Positions 18,896 through 26,513 of a stretch of DNA of 32,081 bases are shown here, one piece after another; position 1 is the stretch's first letter; each line of letters starts with the position of its first letter. Source of the stretch: Acidobacteriota bacterium (GTDB lineage Bacteria > Acidobacteriota > Blastocatellia > Pyrinomonadales > Pyrinomonadaceae); NCBI GenBank assembly GCA_019239425.1, contig JAFAZX010000089.1, positions 1 to 32,081 of the forward strand. The letters run 5' to 3'. The translations under genes and the position numbers were made by a program. The notes below the pieces were generated by a model that had not been told where the DNA came from, searched no databases, and saw only the letters and a program-made list of their open reading frames with translations.

Positions 18896-18995
18896 ACTTC
18901 CTCACTCAGAAGTTGTTGGCGGCGGAAGCGCCGAGCTGTTTAGCTGCTTATTTTACGTGGCCGCAAGTCGCCTTAACTCACCACGTCTCATGTCA
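18865..18995 (-). ncRNA. Structured leader RNA upstream of the methyltransferase/MetF gene (candidate cis-regulator)
   Basis: From the predicted start near 18995, the minus-strand RNA can form in order: an ACGTGG/CCACGT stem (18986-18981 with 18960-18955); an AGCT/AGCT hairpin (18945-18934); a CGGCG-CTTC-CGCCG hairpin (18933-18920); an ACTTC/GAAGT hairpin (18913-18896); and then directly the terminator. The second and third hairpins abut one another, as do the last hairpin and the terminator. I could not match SAM-I, SAM-II, SAH, cobalamin or THF riboswitch core motifs by eye. It may be an unknown attenuator, a riboswitch or a small RNA. Confidence 0.5.
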
Positions 18996-19001
18996 ACGGC
19001 G

Positions 19002-19031
19002 CTTATACGCCCCGCCGCCCGCGTCTGTCAA
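19002..19031 (-). promoter_or_regulatory. Sigma-70-type promoter for the metF leader
   Basis: On the minus strand, TTGACA (19031-19026) and TATAAG (19007-19002) are separated by 18 bases. Transcription would start near 18995, about 265 bases upstream of the methyltransferase/MetF start codon. Confidence 0.75.
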
Positions 19032-19079
19032 GTTGAGCCCCGCGGGGCAGCGGGTCGTCTACACCACGGGACATAAAGG

Positions 19080-19113
19080 GCAGAGGGTGGCGTCGGTGCC
19101 TGCCGCCCTCTGC
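19080..19113 (-). terminator. Hairpin downstream of the PEP-CTERM gene
   Basis: GCAGAGGG (19113-19106 on the minus strand) pairs with CCCTCTGC (19087-19080), with an 18-base partly self-complementary loop, 38 bases after the PEP-CTERM stop codon. CCTTTAT follows, so the U-tract is weak. It lies just before the metF promoter and would separate the two units. Confidence 0.55.
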
Positions 19114-19150
19114 ACACTCTAATGTGTTTGGTTGCGAGCGCGCCGGCGCG

Positions 19151-19807
19151 TTACGTCCGCCGTCCCGCGTCACGTCTGCGCCGCCGGTGGACGGCCGCGG
19201 CGATTCCCGACAGGCCGGTGCCGAGCAGGAGCAGGGAGGCCGGTTCGGGGACGGGCTCGAATGAGGCGTACGAATACACACTCACCGTCCCGCTGAAAGG
19301 ATTATTCGCGAAGTCCGTGAAGAAGAGGGCGGAGGAGAGGTCGGTCACGCCATTAGTCACGACGAACGTTTGGCCGGTGGTGAAAGGGTTCCCCTGAACT
19401 AGAAAATCGGGGATGTTGATGGTAGTGAACAGTGAAGTGCTCAAATCCGCCGCGGCGAAGGTGGGGACATCGAACGGTTCGAGCGAGACCAGCGTGACCC
19501 CTCCGGCGTTGAGTTTAACGTCGTACTTAATGTCTGCACCGTTGAGCGTCTTCTGTTCGACCGTGACCTTCTCAACATCATCCTGATTGTCGATCGCGAA
19601 TACGGCCTCCGTATTCGGAGGAAAAACCATCTGCTCCATGCTCTGCGTTCCCCGCGGGTCGGTTTTGTACTTAACCGTGATTTTCACCTTCGTGTTCGAC
19701 GGGGCGTCCCGAACTTTGAGCTTCCCGGCGAACGCCAGCGCCGGCGTCAACAGGATCAGCAGGGTGATGACTACGAGGCGACCGAGTGAACGTCCACGTG
19801 CTCTCAT
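19151..19807 (-). CDS. PEP-CTERM sorting domain protein
   Basis: An exported protein of 218 residues. Residues 1-27 are a signal peptide (RSLGRLVVITLLILLTPALAFA). Residues 30-180 are a beta-rich body without a recognised fold (KVKITVKYKTDP, VTVEQKTLNGADIKY, TINIPDFLVQGNPF). The C-terminus is a classic PEP-CTERM signal: VPEP at 186-189, a hydrophobic helix LLLLGTGLSGIAAAV, then a run of arginines. By family knowledge such proteins are processed by an exosortase, encoded elsewhere, and go to the surface or exopolysaccharide layer. The ATG at 19807 is chosen because AAGGAGC precedes it and the signal peptide starts there; the open frame continues upstream to 20041 with low-complexity non-conserved sequence. 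Confidence 0.9.
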   Translation of the reverse strand: MRARGRSLGRLVVITLLILLTPALAFAGKLKVRDAPSNTKVKITVKYKTDPRGTQSMEQMVFPPNTEAVFAIDNQDDVEKVTVEQKTLNGADIKYDVKLNAGGVTLVSLEPFDVPTFAAADLSTSLFTTINIPDFLVQGNPFTTGQTFVVTNGVTDLSSALFFTDFANNPFSGTVSVYSYASFEPVPEPASLLLLGTGLSGIAAAVHRRRRRDAGRRT

Positions 19808-20142
19808 GGCTAGCTCCTTTTTCGGTGTGGTGACGCGGGGTGGCGGCCGAGGCGGCGGGCGGGTGCCGTTTCTCCGACTGGCGACGACAGTGAAGAGATG
19901 AGACACACACGCGCTGCCCCTTCCGTAGCAGGCCGGTGCGAAAAAGTTGGCGGGAGTGGTAGTGCCTCTCGTCAACGTGAGGTGTTGGTCTGGCGGGCGG
20001 GGGAATGCTCGCCGGAACGAACACGGGTGACAGGGGAGCATATACGCCCCTTGCCGGATGGTGTCAAGACCAATTTACCGGCCCGATAAGGATACCGAAC
20101 CGGGCGCCTTTTGAGAGTCGAGCATGACCCGCAGCTCCCGCG
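19808..20142 (-). promoter_or_regulatory. Upstream region of the PEP-CTERM gene with a consensus-like promoter
   Basis: This 335-base gap holds a good minus-strand promoter: TTGACA (20067-20062), a 17-base spacer and TATATG (20044-20039). It predicts a start near 20032 and a long leader of about 225 bases before the PEP-CTERM start. I saw no repeat or RNA gene in the leader. The stretch 20068-20142 follows the mutM stop and shows no clear terminator. Confidence 0.65.
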
Positions 20143-20979
20143 TCAGCAGTTCTGGCAGCGGGCGCAGAAGTAGGTCGAGCGGCCGGCGTGTGTGACGCGG
20201 CGGATGAGGTCTTTGCACTTGGGGCAGGGTTCGCCCTCGCGGTCGTAGACGCGCCAGCGACCCTGGTAGCCGCCGCCGCCGAAGTAGCTGCCGTCGATGT
20301 TCTCGGGGTCGACGTTCATCGTGGAGCCGTGCGCGAGCGCTTCGCCGAGGACGTGAAGGATTGCTTTATGAAGTTGTGTGACCTGACGGCGCGGCAGGCG
20401 CGCGGCCGTCGCGAAAGGGTTGACGCGCGCGAGGTGGAGCACCTCGGCGGCGTAGATGTTGCCGAGCCCGGTGACCTTCGTCTGGTCTAAGAGCACTTCC
20501 TTCAGCGCGCGGCCCGTGCGCGCGAAGACGTTTGCAAGATAGGCGGGCGTGAACTCCTCAGAGAAAGGCTCAGGCGCGAGGCCGCGCAATTCGCGCGCGT
20601 CGGCCAGGGCGTCGGCGGGCACGACTTTCATCAGACCGAAATGGCGCTGGTCTGTGAAGGCGAGGCGGCGGCCGTCGTCCAGTTGAAAGAGCGCGTGGGT
20701 GTGCTTCGGCAGGGGCCGGCGCGCGGGCAGGAGCAGGAAGCGGCCCGTCATGCGCAGGTGCGTGATGAGGACTCGGCCGTTGTCCAGCTTCGCGAGGATG
20801 TGCTTGCCGCGCCGCTCGACCTTCTCGAACTTCGCCCCGCGCAGTTCCCGCGCGAACGCGCGCGGCGTGTTCTCGGGCGCGAGGCCGGGCCGTATGAGTT
20901 TCGCCGACTCGATGCGGAGGCCCGCGACGAGTCTATCCAGCGAGCGCGCGACGAGTTCGACTTCCGGTAGCTCGGGCAT
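20143..20979 (-). CDS. mutM: Formamidopyrimidine-DNA glycosylase
   Basis: A base-excision repair enzyme that removes 8-oxoguanine and formamidopyrimidines and nicks the DNA. It has 278 residues, the normal size. It begins MPELPEVE, so the catalytic Pro2 (after Met removal) and Glu3 are in place; Lys59 (RRGKHIL) fits the conserved DNA-contact lysine. The helix-two-turn-helix region contains QTKVTGLGNIYAAEVLH. The C-terminal zinc finger is complete (Cys252, Cys255, Cys272, Cys275). It starts 4 bases after the phosphohexomutase stop, so it is the last gene of the sugar-nucleotide operon, an unexpected partner for a repair gene. Confidence 0.97.
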   Translation of the reverse strand: MPELPEVELVARSLDRLVAGLRIESAKLIRPGLAPENTPRAFARELRGAKFEKVERRGKHILAKLDNGRVLITHLRMTGRFLLLPARRPLPKHTHALFQLDDGRRLAFTDQRHFGLMKVVPADALADARELRGLAPEPFSEEFTPAYLANVFARTGRALKEVLLDQTKVTGLGNIYAAEVLHLARVNPFATAARLPRRQVTQLHKAILHVLGEALAHGSTMNVDPENIDGSYFGGGGYQGRWRVYDREGEPCPKCKDLIRRVTHAGRSTYFCARCQNC

Positions 20980-20983
20980 GGGT

Positions 20984-22450
20984 TCAGTGGTGAAAGCTCT
21001 CGGCGAGGCGGCAGCCCTCTTCGAGCAGGGCGTTCATCTTCTCGACCGACGTTGCTTCCGAATAGACGCGCAGGACGGGCTCGGTGCCGGACTGCCGGAA
21101 GAGGAGCCAGGACTCGTCGCCGAAGACGAGCTTGGTGCCGTCCAGCGTCTCGACCGATTCGACGGCGTGGGCGCCGGCCGCGGCCGGGGGCTTCGTGCCC
21201 AGAGATTTGACGAGGGCGAGGCCGCGCGCGACCTCCATGTCCAGGTCGCGGCGGCCGAAGTAGAACTCGCCGAACTCCCCGTGCATCTCGCGCACCATCT
21301 CGGTCGGGCTCTTGCCGGAGGCGGCGATGGCTTCGAGGAAGAGGAGCGAGTTGAGGATGCCGTCGCGCTCCGGGAGGTGGCCGCGCACGCCGATGCCGCC
21401 CGACTCCTCCGCGCCGATGAGGATGTCTTCGCGCAGCATCAGGTCGGCGACGTACTTGAAGCCGATGGGCGTCTCGTGGAGCGGGAGGTCGTGCGCGGCG
21501 GCGATGCGTTTGAGCAGGACGGACTGCGAGAAGGTGCGGACGATGCCGCCCGTCTGCCCGCGGTTGCGCGCGAGGTGCAGGAGGATGAGCGGCACGACCT
21601 CGTGCATCGTCATCGTCTCGCCACCGTCGCCCACGGCGCCCACGCGATCCGCGTCGCCGTCAGTTGCTAAACCTACCAGCGCGCGGCGCTCCTTCACGCG
21701 CTCCTTCAGAGGCCCGAGGTTGCGGTCGATGGGCTCGGGCGCGACGCCGCCGAAGAGCGGGTCGCGCCCGGCGCGGATGGTCTCGACGCCCAGGCGGCCC
21801 CCGCGCAGAAAGCTCTCGACCCAGAGGCCGCCCGAGCCGTGCATCGAGTCGACCACGACGCGGCCCCGCAACGCGCGGACGCGCTCGAGGTCGACGTAGG
21901 ACGCGACCTGCTTTTTGTAGCTCTCCACCTGCGCGTCCAGCTCCGACGAAGCCGCCGCGTCGATGCGCGCCGTCTGCACGGGCTTCGCGTCGACGAGGGC
22001 CTCGACGGCGACCGTCGTCTCCGGCGTCGCGCTCCCGCCCCAGGGCGCTTTGATCTTGAATCCGTTGAAGGTCGCGGAGTTGTGCGAGGCCGTGATGACC
22101 ACGCCGCCCGCCGCGCCGCGCTCGCGCACGGCCCAGGAGACGAGCGGCGTCGGCACGGCCTCCGCGAAGAGCGAGACTGCGAGCTCGTTGCCGGCCAGGA
22201 CTTCCGCCGCGCGCGCCGCGAACTGCTCGGAAAGGAAGCGCCGGTCGTAGCCGACGACGACCTGCTTCTGTCCCGGGGAGTCCGGACTCGCAGAGTCGGG
22301 ATTCGGCTGCTGCCTGACGAAGTCTGCGTAGGCCTGCGCGACGCGCTCGACGTTCTCGAAGGTGAAGCCTTCGGCGATGACTGCGCGCCAGCCGTCCGTG
22401 CCGAAGCGGATGGTGGTGTGATGCTCTCGACTTCGGATTAGAGGGGTCAC
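20984..22450 (-). CDS. Phosphoglucomutase/phosphomannomutase family protein
   Basis: An alpha-D-phosphohexomutase of 488 residues that interconverts hexose 6- and 1-phosphates in the cytoplasm. The start region gives TTIRFGTDGWRAVIAEGFT. The active-site phosphoserine is Ser122 in TASHNSATFNG, the metal-binding loop is DGDADRVG (Asp265, Asp267, Asp269), the sugar loop is GAEESGGIGV, and the phosphate-binding loop near the C-terminus reads RQSGTEPVLRVY. The start is GTG at 22450, overlapping the TGA stop of the upstream nucleotidyltransferase as GTGA, which implies translational coupling. The open frame continues upstream, but there it runs inside the other gene. Substrate (glucose or mannose) cannot be decided by eye. 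Confidence 0.94.
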   Translation of the reverse strand: MTPLIRSREHHTTIRFGTDGWRAVIAEGFTFENVERVAQAYADFVRQQPNPDSASPDSPGQKQVVVGYDRRFLSEQFAARAAEVLAGNELAVSLFAEAVPTPLVSWAVRERGAAGGVVITASHNSATFNGFKIKAPWGGSATPETTVAVEALVDAKPVQTARIDAAASSELDAQVESYKKQVASYVDLERVRALRGRVVVDSMHGSGGLWVESFLRGGRLGVETIRAGRDPLFGGVAPEPIDRNLGPLKERVKERRALVGLATDGDADRVGAVGDGGETMTMHEVVPLILLHLARNRGQTGGIVRTFSQSVLLKRIAAAHDLPLHETPIGFKYVADLMLREDILIGAEESGGIGVRGHLPERDGILNSLLFLEAIAASGKSPTEMVREMHGEFGEFYFGRRDLDMEVARGLALVKSLGTKPPAAAGAHAVESVETLDGTKLVFGDESWLLFRQSGTEPVLRVYSEATSVEKMNALLEEGCRLAESFHH

Positions 22451-23493
22451 AGCGCGCCCCCGGTCTGCGTGTAGTCGGTGAGGCTGGTCTTGTCGCCGAG
22501 CACCGCGCCCGCGCCGACCTGCGCCGCGCGGCCGATGTGGCAGCCGCGCCCGACCACCGCGTTCGAGAGGTGCGCGCCCGCGCCGACGCGCGTGTGCGGC
22601 CAGACGACCGAGTTCTCGACTCGCGCCTTCTCCTCGACGTGCACGCCCTCGCCGAGCACGGAGTTGATGATCTGCGCGCCGGGCTTGATGGTGCAGTCGT
22701 CCGCGATGAGCGAGAGTTCGTCCAGCTCCGCGTGCGTGGCGAGGTCGCACTCGCCGCGGCGGCTCTTGAATTTGATGCCGCGGACGCGACCCGCGAGGAG
22801 GTCGTGGTGGACTTGCAGGTAGCGCGCGGGCGCGCCGATATCGAGCCAGTAGGCGTCTTCGGGCACGTGCGCGTAGAAGCTCACGCCGCGTTTCAGGAGG
22901 TCTGGGAAGAGGTTGTACTCGAACGAGTAGCTCTCGCCCGCGGGGATGAGGTCGAGCACCGAGGGGTCGAGGATGTACGTGCCGGCGTTGATGGTGTTGA
23001 CGTTGACCTCGTCGGCGCGCGGCTTCTCGGAGAAGCTGAGGACGCGGCCGTCCCGTTCGGTCTCGACGACGCCGTAGACCGAAGGGTTCTCGACGGGCGC
23101 GAGGACGACCGTGGCGGCGGCCTTGCGCCCGTTGTGCTCGCGGACGGCGGCGCGCAGGTCGAGGTCTGTGACGATGTCGCCGTTGAGGACGACGGTCGGC
23201 TCGCGGATGAGGTCTGCGGCGAACTTGTAGGCGCCGGCCGTGCCCAGCGGCTGCGGCTCGACGGTGTAGTTGAGCTTGACGCCGAAGTCGGAGCCGTCGC
23301 CGAGCTTCTCCTCGATCTTGTGCGGCTGGTAGGAGAGCGAGAGCGTGATGTCCGTGACGCCGGCACGCTTCAGGGTGTCGATCTGGTAGAGCAGGAAGGG
23401 GCGGTTGCAGACGGGCACGATTGGCTTCGGCGTGTAGACCGTCAGCGGCCTGAGCCTCGTCCCCTTGCCGCCTGCGAGTATGAGAGCTTGCAT
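22447..23493 (-). CDS. Sugar-1-phosphate nucleotidyltransferase (mannose-1-P guanylyltransferase type)
   Basis: Makes an activated sugar nucleotide for polysaccharide or glycan synthesis. It has 348 residues. The N-terminal Rossmann-like domain carries LAGGKGTRLRPLT (residues 6-18) and TPKPIVPVCNRP, then VVLNGDIVTDLDL and the sugar-binding EKPRADEVNVNTINAGTYI. From about residue 245 a left-handed beta-helix of hexapeptide repeats follows (IKPGAQIINSVLGEGVHVEE). The ATG at 23493 is chosen because a promoter with a start near 23510 lies just upstream, which puts the alternative GTG at 23526 inside the promoter. It overlaps the phosphohexomutase start, forming an operon with mutM. GDP-mannose versus other sugar specificity is not resolved. 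Confidence 0.92.
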   Translation of the reverse strand: MQALILAGGKGTRLRPLTVYTPKPIVPVCNRPFLLYQIDTLKRAGVTDITLSLSYQPHKIEEKLGDGSDFGVKLNYTVEPQPLGTAGAYKFAADLIREPTVVLNGDIVTDLDLRAAVREHNGRKAAATVVLAPVENPSVYGVVETERDGRVLSFSEKPRADEVNVNTINAGTYILDPSVLDLIPAGESYSFEYNLFPDLLKRGVSFYAHVPEDAYWLDIGAPARYLQVHHDLLAGRVRGIKFKSRRGECDLATHAELDELSLIADDCTIKPGAQIINSVLGEGVHVEEKARVENSVVWPHTRVGAGAHLSNAVVGRGCHIGRAAQVGAGAVLGDKTSLTDYTQTGGAL

Positions 23494-23516
23494 AGTCGGT
23501 GTCTGTGGCGCGGCTG

Positions 23517-23545
23517 AGTCTAGCACCGGGCTTGGGGCTTTTCAA
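23517..23545 (-). promoter_or_regulatory. Promoter of the sugar-nucleotide operon
   Basis: On the minus strand, TTGAAA (23545-23540) and TAGACT (23522-23517) are spaced 17 bases apart. The predicted start near 23510 leaves a leader of only about 17 bases before the ATG at 23493. Confidence 0.6.
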
Positions 23546-23566
23546 AGGGGTACATATTGTCGGCAA

Positions 23567-23644
23567 TTCACCACAGAGACACAGAGACACAGCTAAAAGC
23601 ATTAAGCTGCGTTCTGAGCTGTGTCTCTGTGTCTCTGTGGTGAA
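23567..23644. repeat. Perfect 28-bp inverted repeat built from ACACAGAG octamers
   Basis: The left arm 23567-23594 and right arm 23617-23644 are perfect reverse complements over 28 bp, with a 22-base loop. The arm contains tandem eight-base words (ACACAGAG). It lies between two divergent promoters, the sugar-nucleotide operon to the left and thiolase to the right, so unlike the operon-internal elements it would be outside both transcripts. Seven A follow the right arm. The rest of the 307-base gap 23494-23800 is the two promoters and a leader. Confidence 0.94.
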
Positions 23645-23689
23645 AAAAATTGACTTAATAAACCTGAACCGTGTCTACGGAAGCGTTGC

Positions 23690-23717
23690 TTGACACCCCT
23701 TTGGGCCAACGTATAAT
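23690..23717 (+). promoter_or_regulatory. Perfect-consensus sigma-70 promoter of the thiolase operon
   Basis: TTGACA (23690-23695), a 16-base spacer and TATAAT (23712-23717). The predicted start near 23724 gives a leader of about 77 bases before the thiolase ATG. Confidence 0.88.
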
Positions 23718-23800
23718 CGCTCTTTGGGTTAATCATTTATATTTCTTGAGTTCGAAATGGATGCGCGCGGGGACGCGCGCGGAAGGGGAGTGTAGAGGTC

Positions 23801-24988
23801 ATGGCCGAGAGACGTGAGGCCGTCATCATCAGCGCCGCGCGGACGCCGACGGGGAAGTTCCTGGGCGCGCTCAAAGGGTTCACCGCGACGCAGCTCGGCG
23901 CGCTGGTCGTGCGCGAGTCGGTCAGGCGCGCGGGCGTCGCGCCGGAGGACGTGGACGAGGTCATCATGGGCTGCGTCGTGCAGGCGGGCCTGGGTCAGAA
24001 CCCGGCGCGGCAGGCGGCGCTGCACGGGGGCATCCCGTTCGGCGTCTCGGCCGTGACGGTCAACAAGGTCTGCGGGTCGGGGCTCAAGTCCGTGATGATG
24101 GCCGCGCAGGGGGTTCAGTTGGGCGACTCCGAGATCGTCGTCGCGGGCGGGATGGAGTCGATGTCGAACACGCCCTACCTCCTGAAGCAGGCGCGCGAGG
24201 GGCTGCGGATGGGCGACGCCAAGGTCGTCGATTCGATGATCCACGACGGCCTCTGGTGCGCGTTCGAGAACTACCACATGGGCAACACCGGCGAGGTCGT
24301 CGCCGAGCGCTACAACGTCACGCGCGAGGAGCAGGACGAGTACGCCCTGAACTCGCACCGCAAGGCCGCGGCGGCGATCAGGGAGGGCAGGTTCAAGGAC
24401 GAAATCTTGCCCGTGGAAATCCCGCAGAAGAAGGGCGCGGCCCTCGTCTTCGACACGGACGAGCCCGTGCGCGAAGACACCTCGCTCGAAGCGCTCGCGA
24501 AGCTGAAACCCGCCTTCAGGGAGGGCGGCACCGTCACGGCCGGCAACGCGCCCGGCGTCAACGACGGCGCGTCGGCCCTGGTCGTCACTTCCGAAGAGCG
24601 TGCGAAGCAGTTGGGCGTCGAGCCCCTGGCGCGCATCGCGGCGCAGGCCACTTCGGGCATCCAGCCCGAGCTGGTCATGATGGCGCCGGTCGAGGCCGTC
24701 CGGAAGGTCTTGCGCAAGGCCGGCTGGTCTCTGAATGAGGTCGACCTGATCGAGCTGAACGAAGCCTTCTCGGTGCAGGCCATCGCCATCATGCGCGAGC
24801 TGGAACTCGACCCCGCGAAAGTCAACGTCAACGGCGGCGCGGTCGCGCTCGGCCACGCCATCGGGCAGTCCGGCTCGCGCCTCCTGACGACGATGCTCTA
24901 CGAGATGCGGCGGCGCGACGCGAGACGCGGGGTCGCCGCGCTCTGCCTCGGCGGCGGCAACGCCGTCGCGCTGGCCGTCGAACGATGA
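23801..24988 (+). CDS. Acetyl-CoA C-acetyltransferase (thiolase)
   Basis: A 395-residue type II thiolase that condenses two acetyl-CoA to acetoacetyl-CoA or runs the reverse cleavage. The nucleophile is Cys91 in VNKVCGSGLK. His352 lies in GGAVALGHAIGQSGSR, a variant of the usual GHPIGASG, and Cys382 in CLGGGNAVA. NEAF follows LIELNEAF as expected. The ATG at 23801 is preceded by GGGGAG about 10 bases upstream. A 3-hydroxyacyl-CoA dehydrogenase on the same strand, with one small gene between them, suggests acetoacetyl-CoA to 3-hydroxybutyryl-CoA chemistry in the same pathway. Confidence 0.95.
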   Translation: MAERREAVIISAARTPTGKFLGALKGFTATQLGALVVRESVRRAGVAPEDVDEVIMGCVVQAGLGQNPARQAALHGGIPFGVSAVTVNKVCGSGLKSVMMAAQGVQLGDSEIVVAGGMESMSNTPYLLKQAREGLRMGDAKVVDSMIHDGLWCAFENYHMGNTGEVVAERYNVTREEQDEYALNSHRKAAAAIREGRFKDEILPVEIPQKKGAALVFDTDEPVREDTSLEALAKLKPAFREGGTVTAGNAPGVNDGASALVVTSEERAKQLGVEPLARIAAQATSGIQPELVMMAPVEAVRKVLRKAGWSLNEVDLIELNEAFSVQAIAIMRELELDPAKVNVNGGAVALGHAIGQSGSRLLTTMLYEMRRRDARRGVAALCLGGGNAVALAVER

Positions 24989-24994
24989 AGAGAA

Positions 24995-25052
24995 GGGTGC
25001 TGGGTGCTGGGTTTTGGGTAAGAGATTGTCTTTAACCCAGCACCCAGCACCC
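24995..25052. repeat. Perfect 19-bp inverted repeat built from GGTGCTG heptamers
   Basis: The left arm 24995-25013 and right arm 25034-25052 are perfect reverse complements over 19 bp, with a 20-base loop. The word is GGTGCTG, or CAGCACC on the other arm, which carries one extra copy up to 25058. It begins 6 bases after the thiolase stop and ends 18 bases before the next start codon, inside the operon. Confidence 0.93.
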
Positions 25053-25070
25053 AGCACCACAGAGGTATTT

Positions 25071-25586
25071 ATGACGCCCCAGGATCACAACAAGATCATC
25101 GGCATCATGCACCTCATCTGGGGAGGCTTCAACACCCTGATGATGCTGATCATGATCCCCTTTTTCCTCATCTTCATGCTCCCGCTCATGCGGAGCGACC
25201 CGAAGGTGCCGCCGGAGTTTTTCGCCTTCTTCACCGCCATCATGGTGGCGGTCTTCGCCTTCACACTGATCCTGAGCGTGCCCCCGCTCCTCGCCGGCTA
25301 CGCGATGCTCAAGCGCAAGCGCTGGGCGAAGGTGATGAGCGTCATCGCCGCGTGCCTCGAGGCGATCAGCATGCCCTTCGGGACGGCGCTGGCCGTCTAC
25401 TCGCTCTGGTTCCACTTCGGGCCGGGGCAGGACTTTCATCGCGGCGGCTTCGACGCGCCGCCCGCGCCCGACTGGCACGGCCTGCGCGACGGGAGCGCCT
25501 ACGACTGGGAGACGCAGCGCGCCGCGCAGTCGAGCCGGCCGCGCGAGTACACGCCGCCGAAGCAGCCGCCCGACTGGCGCGGCTAG
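25071..25586 (+). CDS. Small uncharacterised membrane protein
   Basis: The family is not recognised. It has 171 residues. It starts MTPQDHNKIIGIMHLIWGGF, with hydrophobic helices at about 8-38 and 50-78 and a shorter one near 86-112, so three or four membrane passes. The C-terminal 55 residues are soluble and rich in Pro, Asp, Arg and Trp (GGFDAPPAPDWHGL, KQPPDWRG). The ATG at 25071 is chosen because AGAGGT lies just upstream, directly after the inverted repeat; the frame is open further upstream but there it is coded by the repeat. It sits between thiolase and the dehydrogenase on the same strand, but no direct metabolic role is evident. Confidence 0.82.
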   Translation: MTPQDHNKIIGIMHLIWGGFNTLMMLIMIPFFLIFMLPLMRSDPKVPPEFFAFFTAIMVAVFAFTLILSVPPLLAGYAMLKRKRWAKVMSVIAACLEAISMPFGTALAVYSLWFHFGPGQDFHRGGFDAPPAPDWHGLRDGSAYDWETQRAAQSSRPREYTPPKQPPDWRG

Positions 25587-25609
25587 AAATTTATGGTCGA
25601 GGTCAAACT

Positions 25610-26455
25610 GTGTCTGAACTGATTGGGGTCGTCGGCGCGGGGACGATGGGCAACGGTATCGCGCAGGTCGCCGCGCGCGCCGGTTACGAGGTCGTCCTGC
25701 GCGACGTGTCGGAAGAGTTCCTCGCGCGCGGCATGCAGGCCGTCGACAGGAGCCTCCAGCGCGACGTGGACAAGGAGCGCCTGAAGGAGGAGGAGAAGCG
25801 AGCCGTCGTCGGGCGGATTCGGACGACGACCGCGCTCTCCGACCTGGCGGGCGCGGGCTTCGTCATCGAGGCCATCACGGAGAGCCTCGAGGCCAAGCGG
25901 TCTGTCTTCCAAGAGCTGGACGGCGTCTGCGGCGCCGACGCGATACTCGCCTCGAACACCTCCTCCATCTCCATCACGAAGCTCGGCGCGGCCACGCGGC
26001 GGCCCGAGAAGGTCATCGGGATGCACTTCATGAATCCCGTGCCCGTCATGAAGCTGGTCGAGGTCATCCGCGGCATCGCCACCTCGGACGAGACGTGGGC
26101 GCGCACGCGCGAGCTGTGCGAGAAGTTCGGCAAGACCGCCCTGGAGTGCAACGACTCGCCGGGCTTCGTCTCGAACCGCGTGCTGATGCCGATGATTAAC
26201 GAGGCGGTCTTCGCCCTGCACGAGGGCGTCGCCACGCGCGAGTCCATCGACGGCATCATGAAGCTCGGGATGAACCACCCGATGGGGCCGCTCACGCTCG
26301 CCGACTTCATCGGCCTCGACGTGTGCCTCGCCATCCTCAACGTGCTGCACACGGAGCTGGGCGACCCGAAGTATCGGCCGTGCCCGCTGCTCCGGAAGTA
26401 CGTGGACGCGGGCTGGCTCGGCCGCAAGAGCGGGCGCGGCTTCTACGAGTATTAA
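25610..26455 (+). CDS. 3-hydroxybutyryl-CoA dehydrogenase
   Basis: A 281-residue NAD(P)-dependent dehydrogenase that interconverts acetoacetyl-CoA and 3-hydroxybutyryl-CoA. The Rossmann motif GAGTMGNGIAQVAARAG is at the N-terminus. ASNTSSISITKL, the catalytic-histidine segment GMHFMNPVPVMKLVE, the DSPGFVSNRVLMPMINEA linker and GMNHPMGPLTLADFIGLD of the C-terminal domain are all present. The start is GTG at 25610 with GAGGT six bases upstream; a nearby ATG is out of frame. The size and the absence of a hydratase domain separate it from the large FadB-type proteins. It works with the thiolase upstream, either in fermentation-like or storage-polymer metabolism or in beta-oxidation. Confidence 0.95.
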   Translation: MSELIGVVGAGTMGNGIAQVAARAGYEVVLRDVSEEFLARGMQAVDRSLQRDVDKERLKEEEKRAVVGRIRTTTALSDLAGAGFVIEAITESLEAKRSVFQELDGVCGADAILASNTSSISITKLGAATRRPEKVIGMHFMNPVPVMKLVEVIRGIATSDETWARTRELCEKFGKTALECNDSPGFVSNRVLMPMINEAVFALHEGVATRESIDGIMKLGMNHPMGPLTLADFIGLDVCLAILNVLHTELGDPKYRPCPLLRKYVDAGWLGRKSGRGFYEY

Positions 26456-26468
26456 GGACGAGCGGCGG

Positions 26469-26500
26469 CGCGCGCGGGGTTGGAAGTGACCTCGCGCGCG
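26469..26500 (+). terminator. GC-rich hairpin after the dehydrogenase gene
   Basis: CGCGCGCG (26469-26476) pairs with CGCGCGCG (26493-26500) across a 16-base loop with an inner GG/CC pairing, starting 13 bases after the stop codon. The following TTGTCATT is a weak U-tract, so termination may be partial. Confidence 0.45.
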
Positions 26501-26513
26501 TTGTCATTGAAGA

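Noticed and set aside
18865..18995. SAM-I, SAH, cobalamin or THF riboswitch before the methyltransferase/MetF gene
   Set aside because: The structure is suggestive, but none of the conserved core sequences of these classes could be found by eye; kept only as an unassigned leader.
22451..23602. Upstream extension of the phosphohexomutase frame
   Set aside because: It lies inside the nucleotidyltransferase gene in another frame and codes Arg-rich nonsense; the GTGA overlap gives a better start.
23729..25060. Minus-strand open frame of 443 codons opposite thiolase
   Set aside because: The thiolase active-site motifs on the plus strand are intact; the opposite frame is His/Arg/Asp-rich with no domain.
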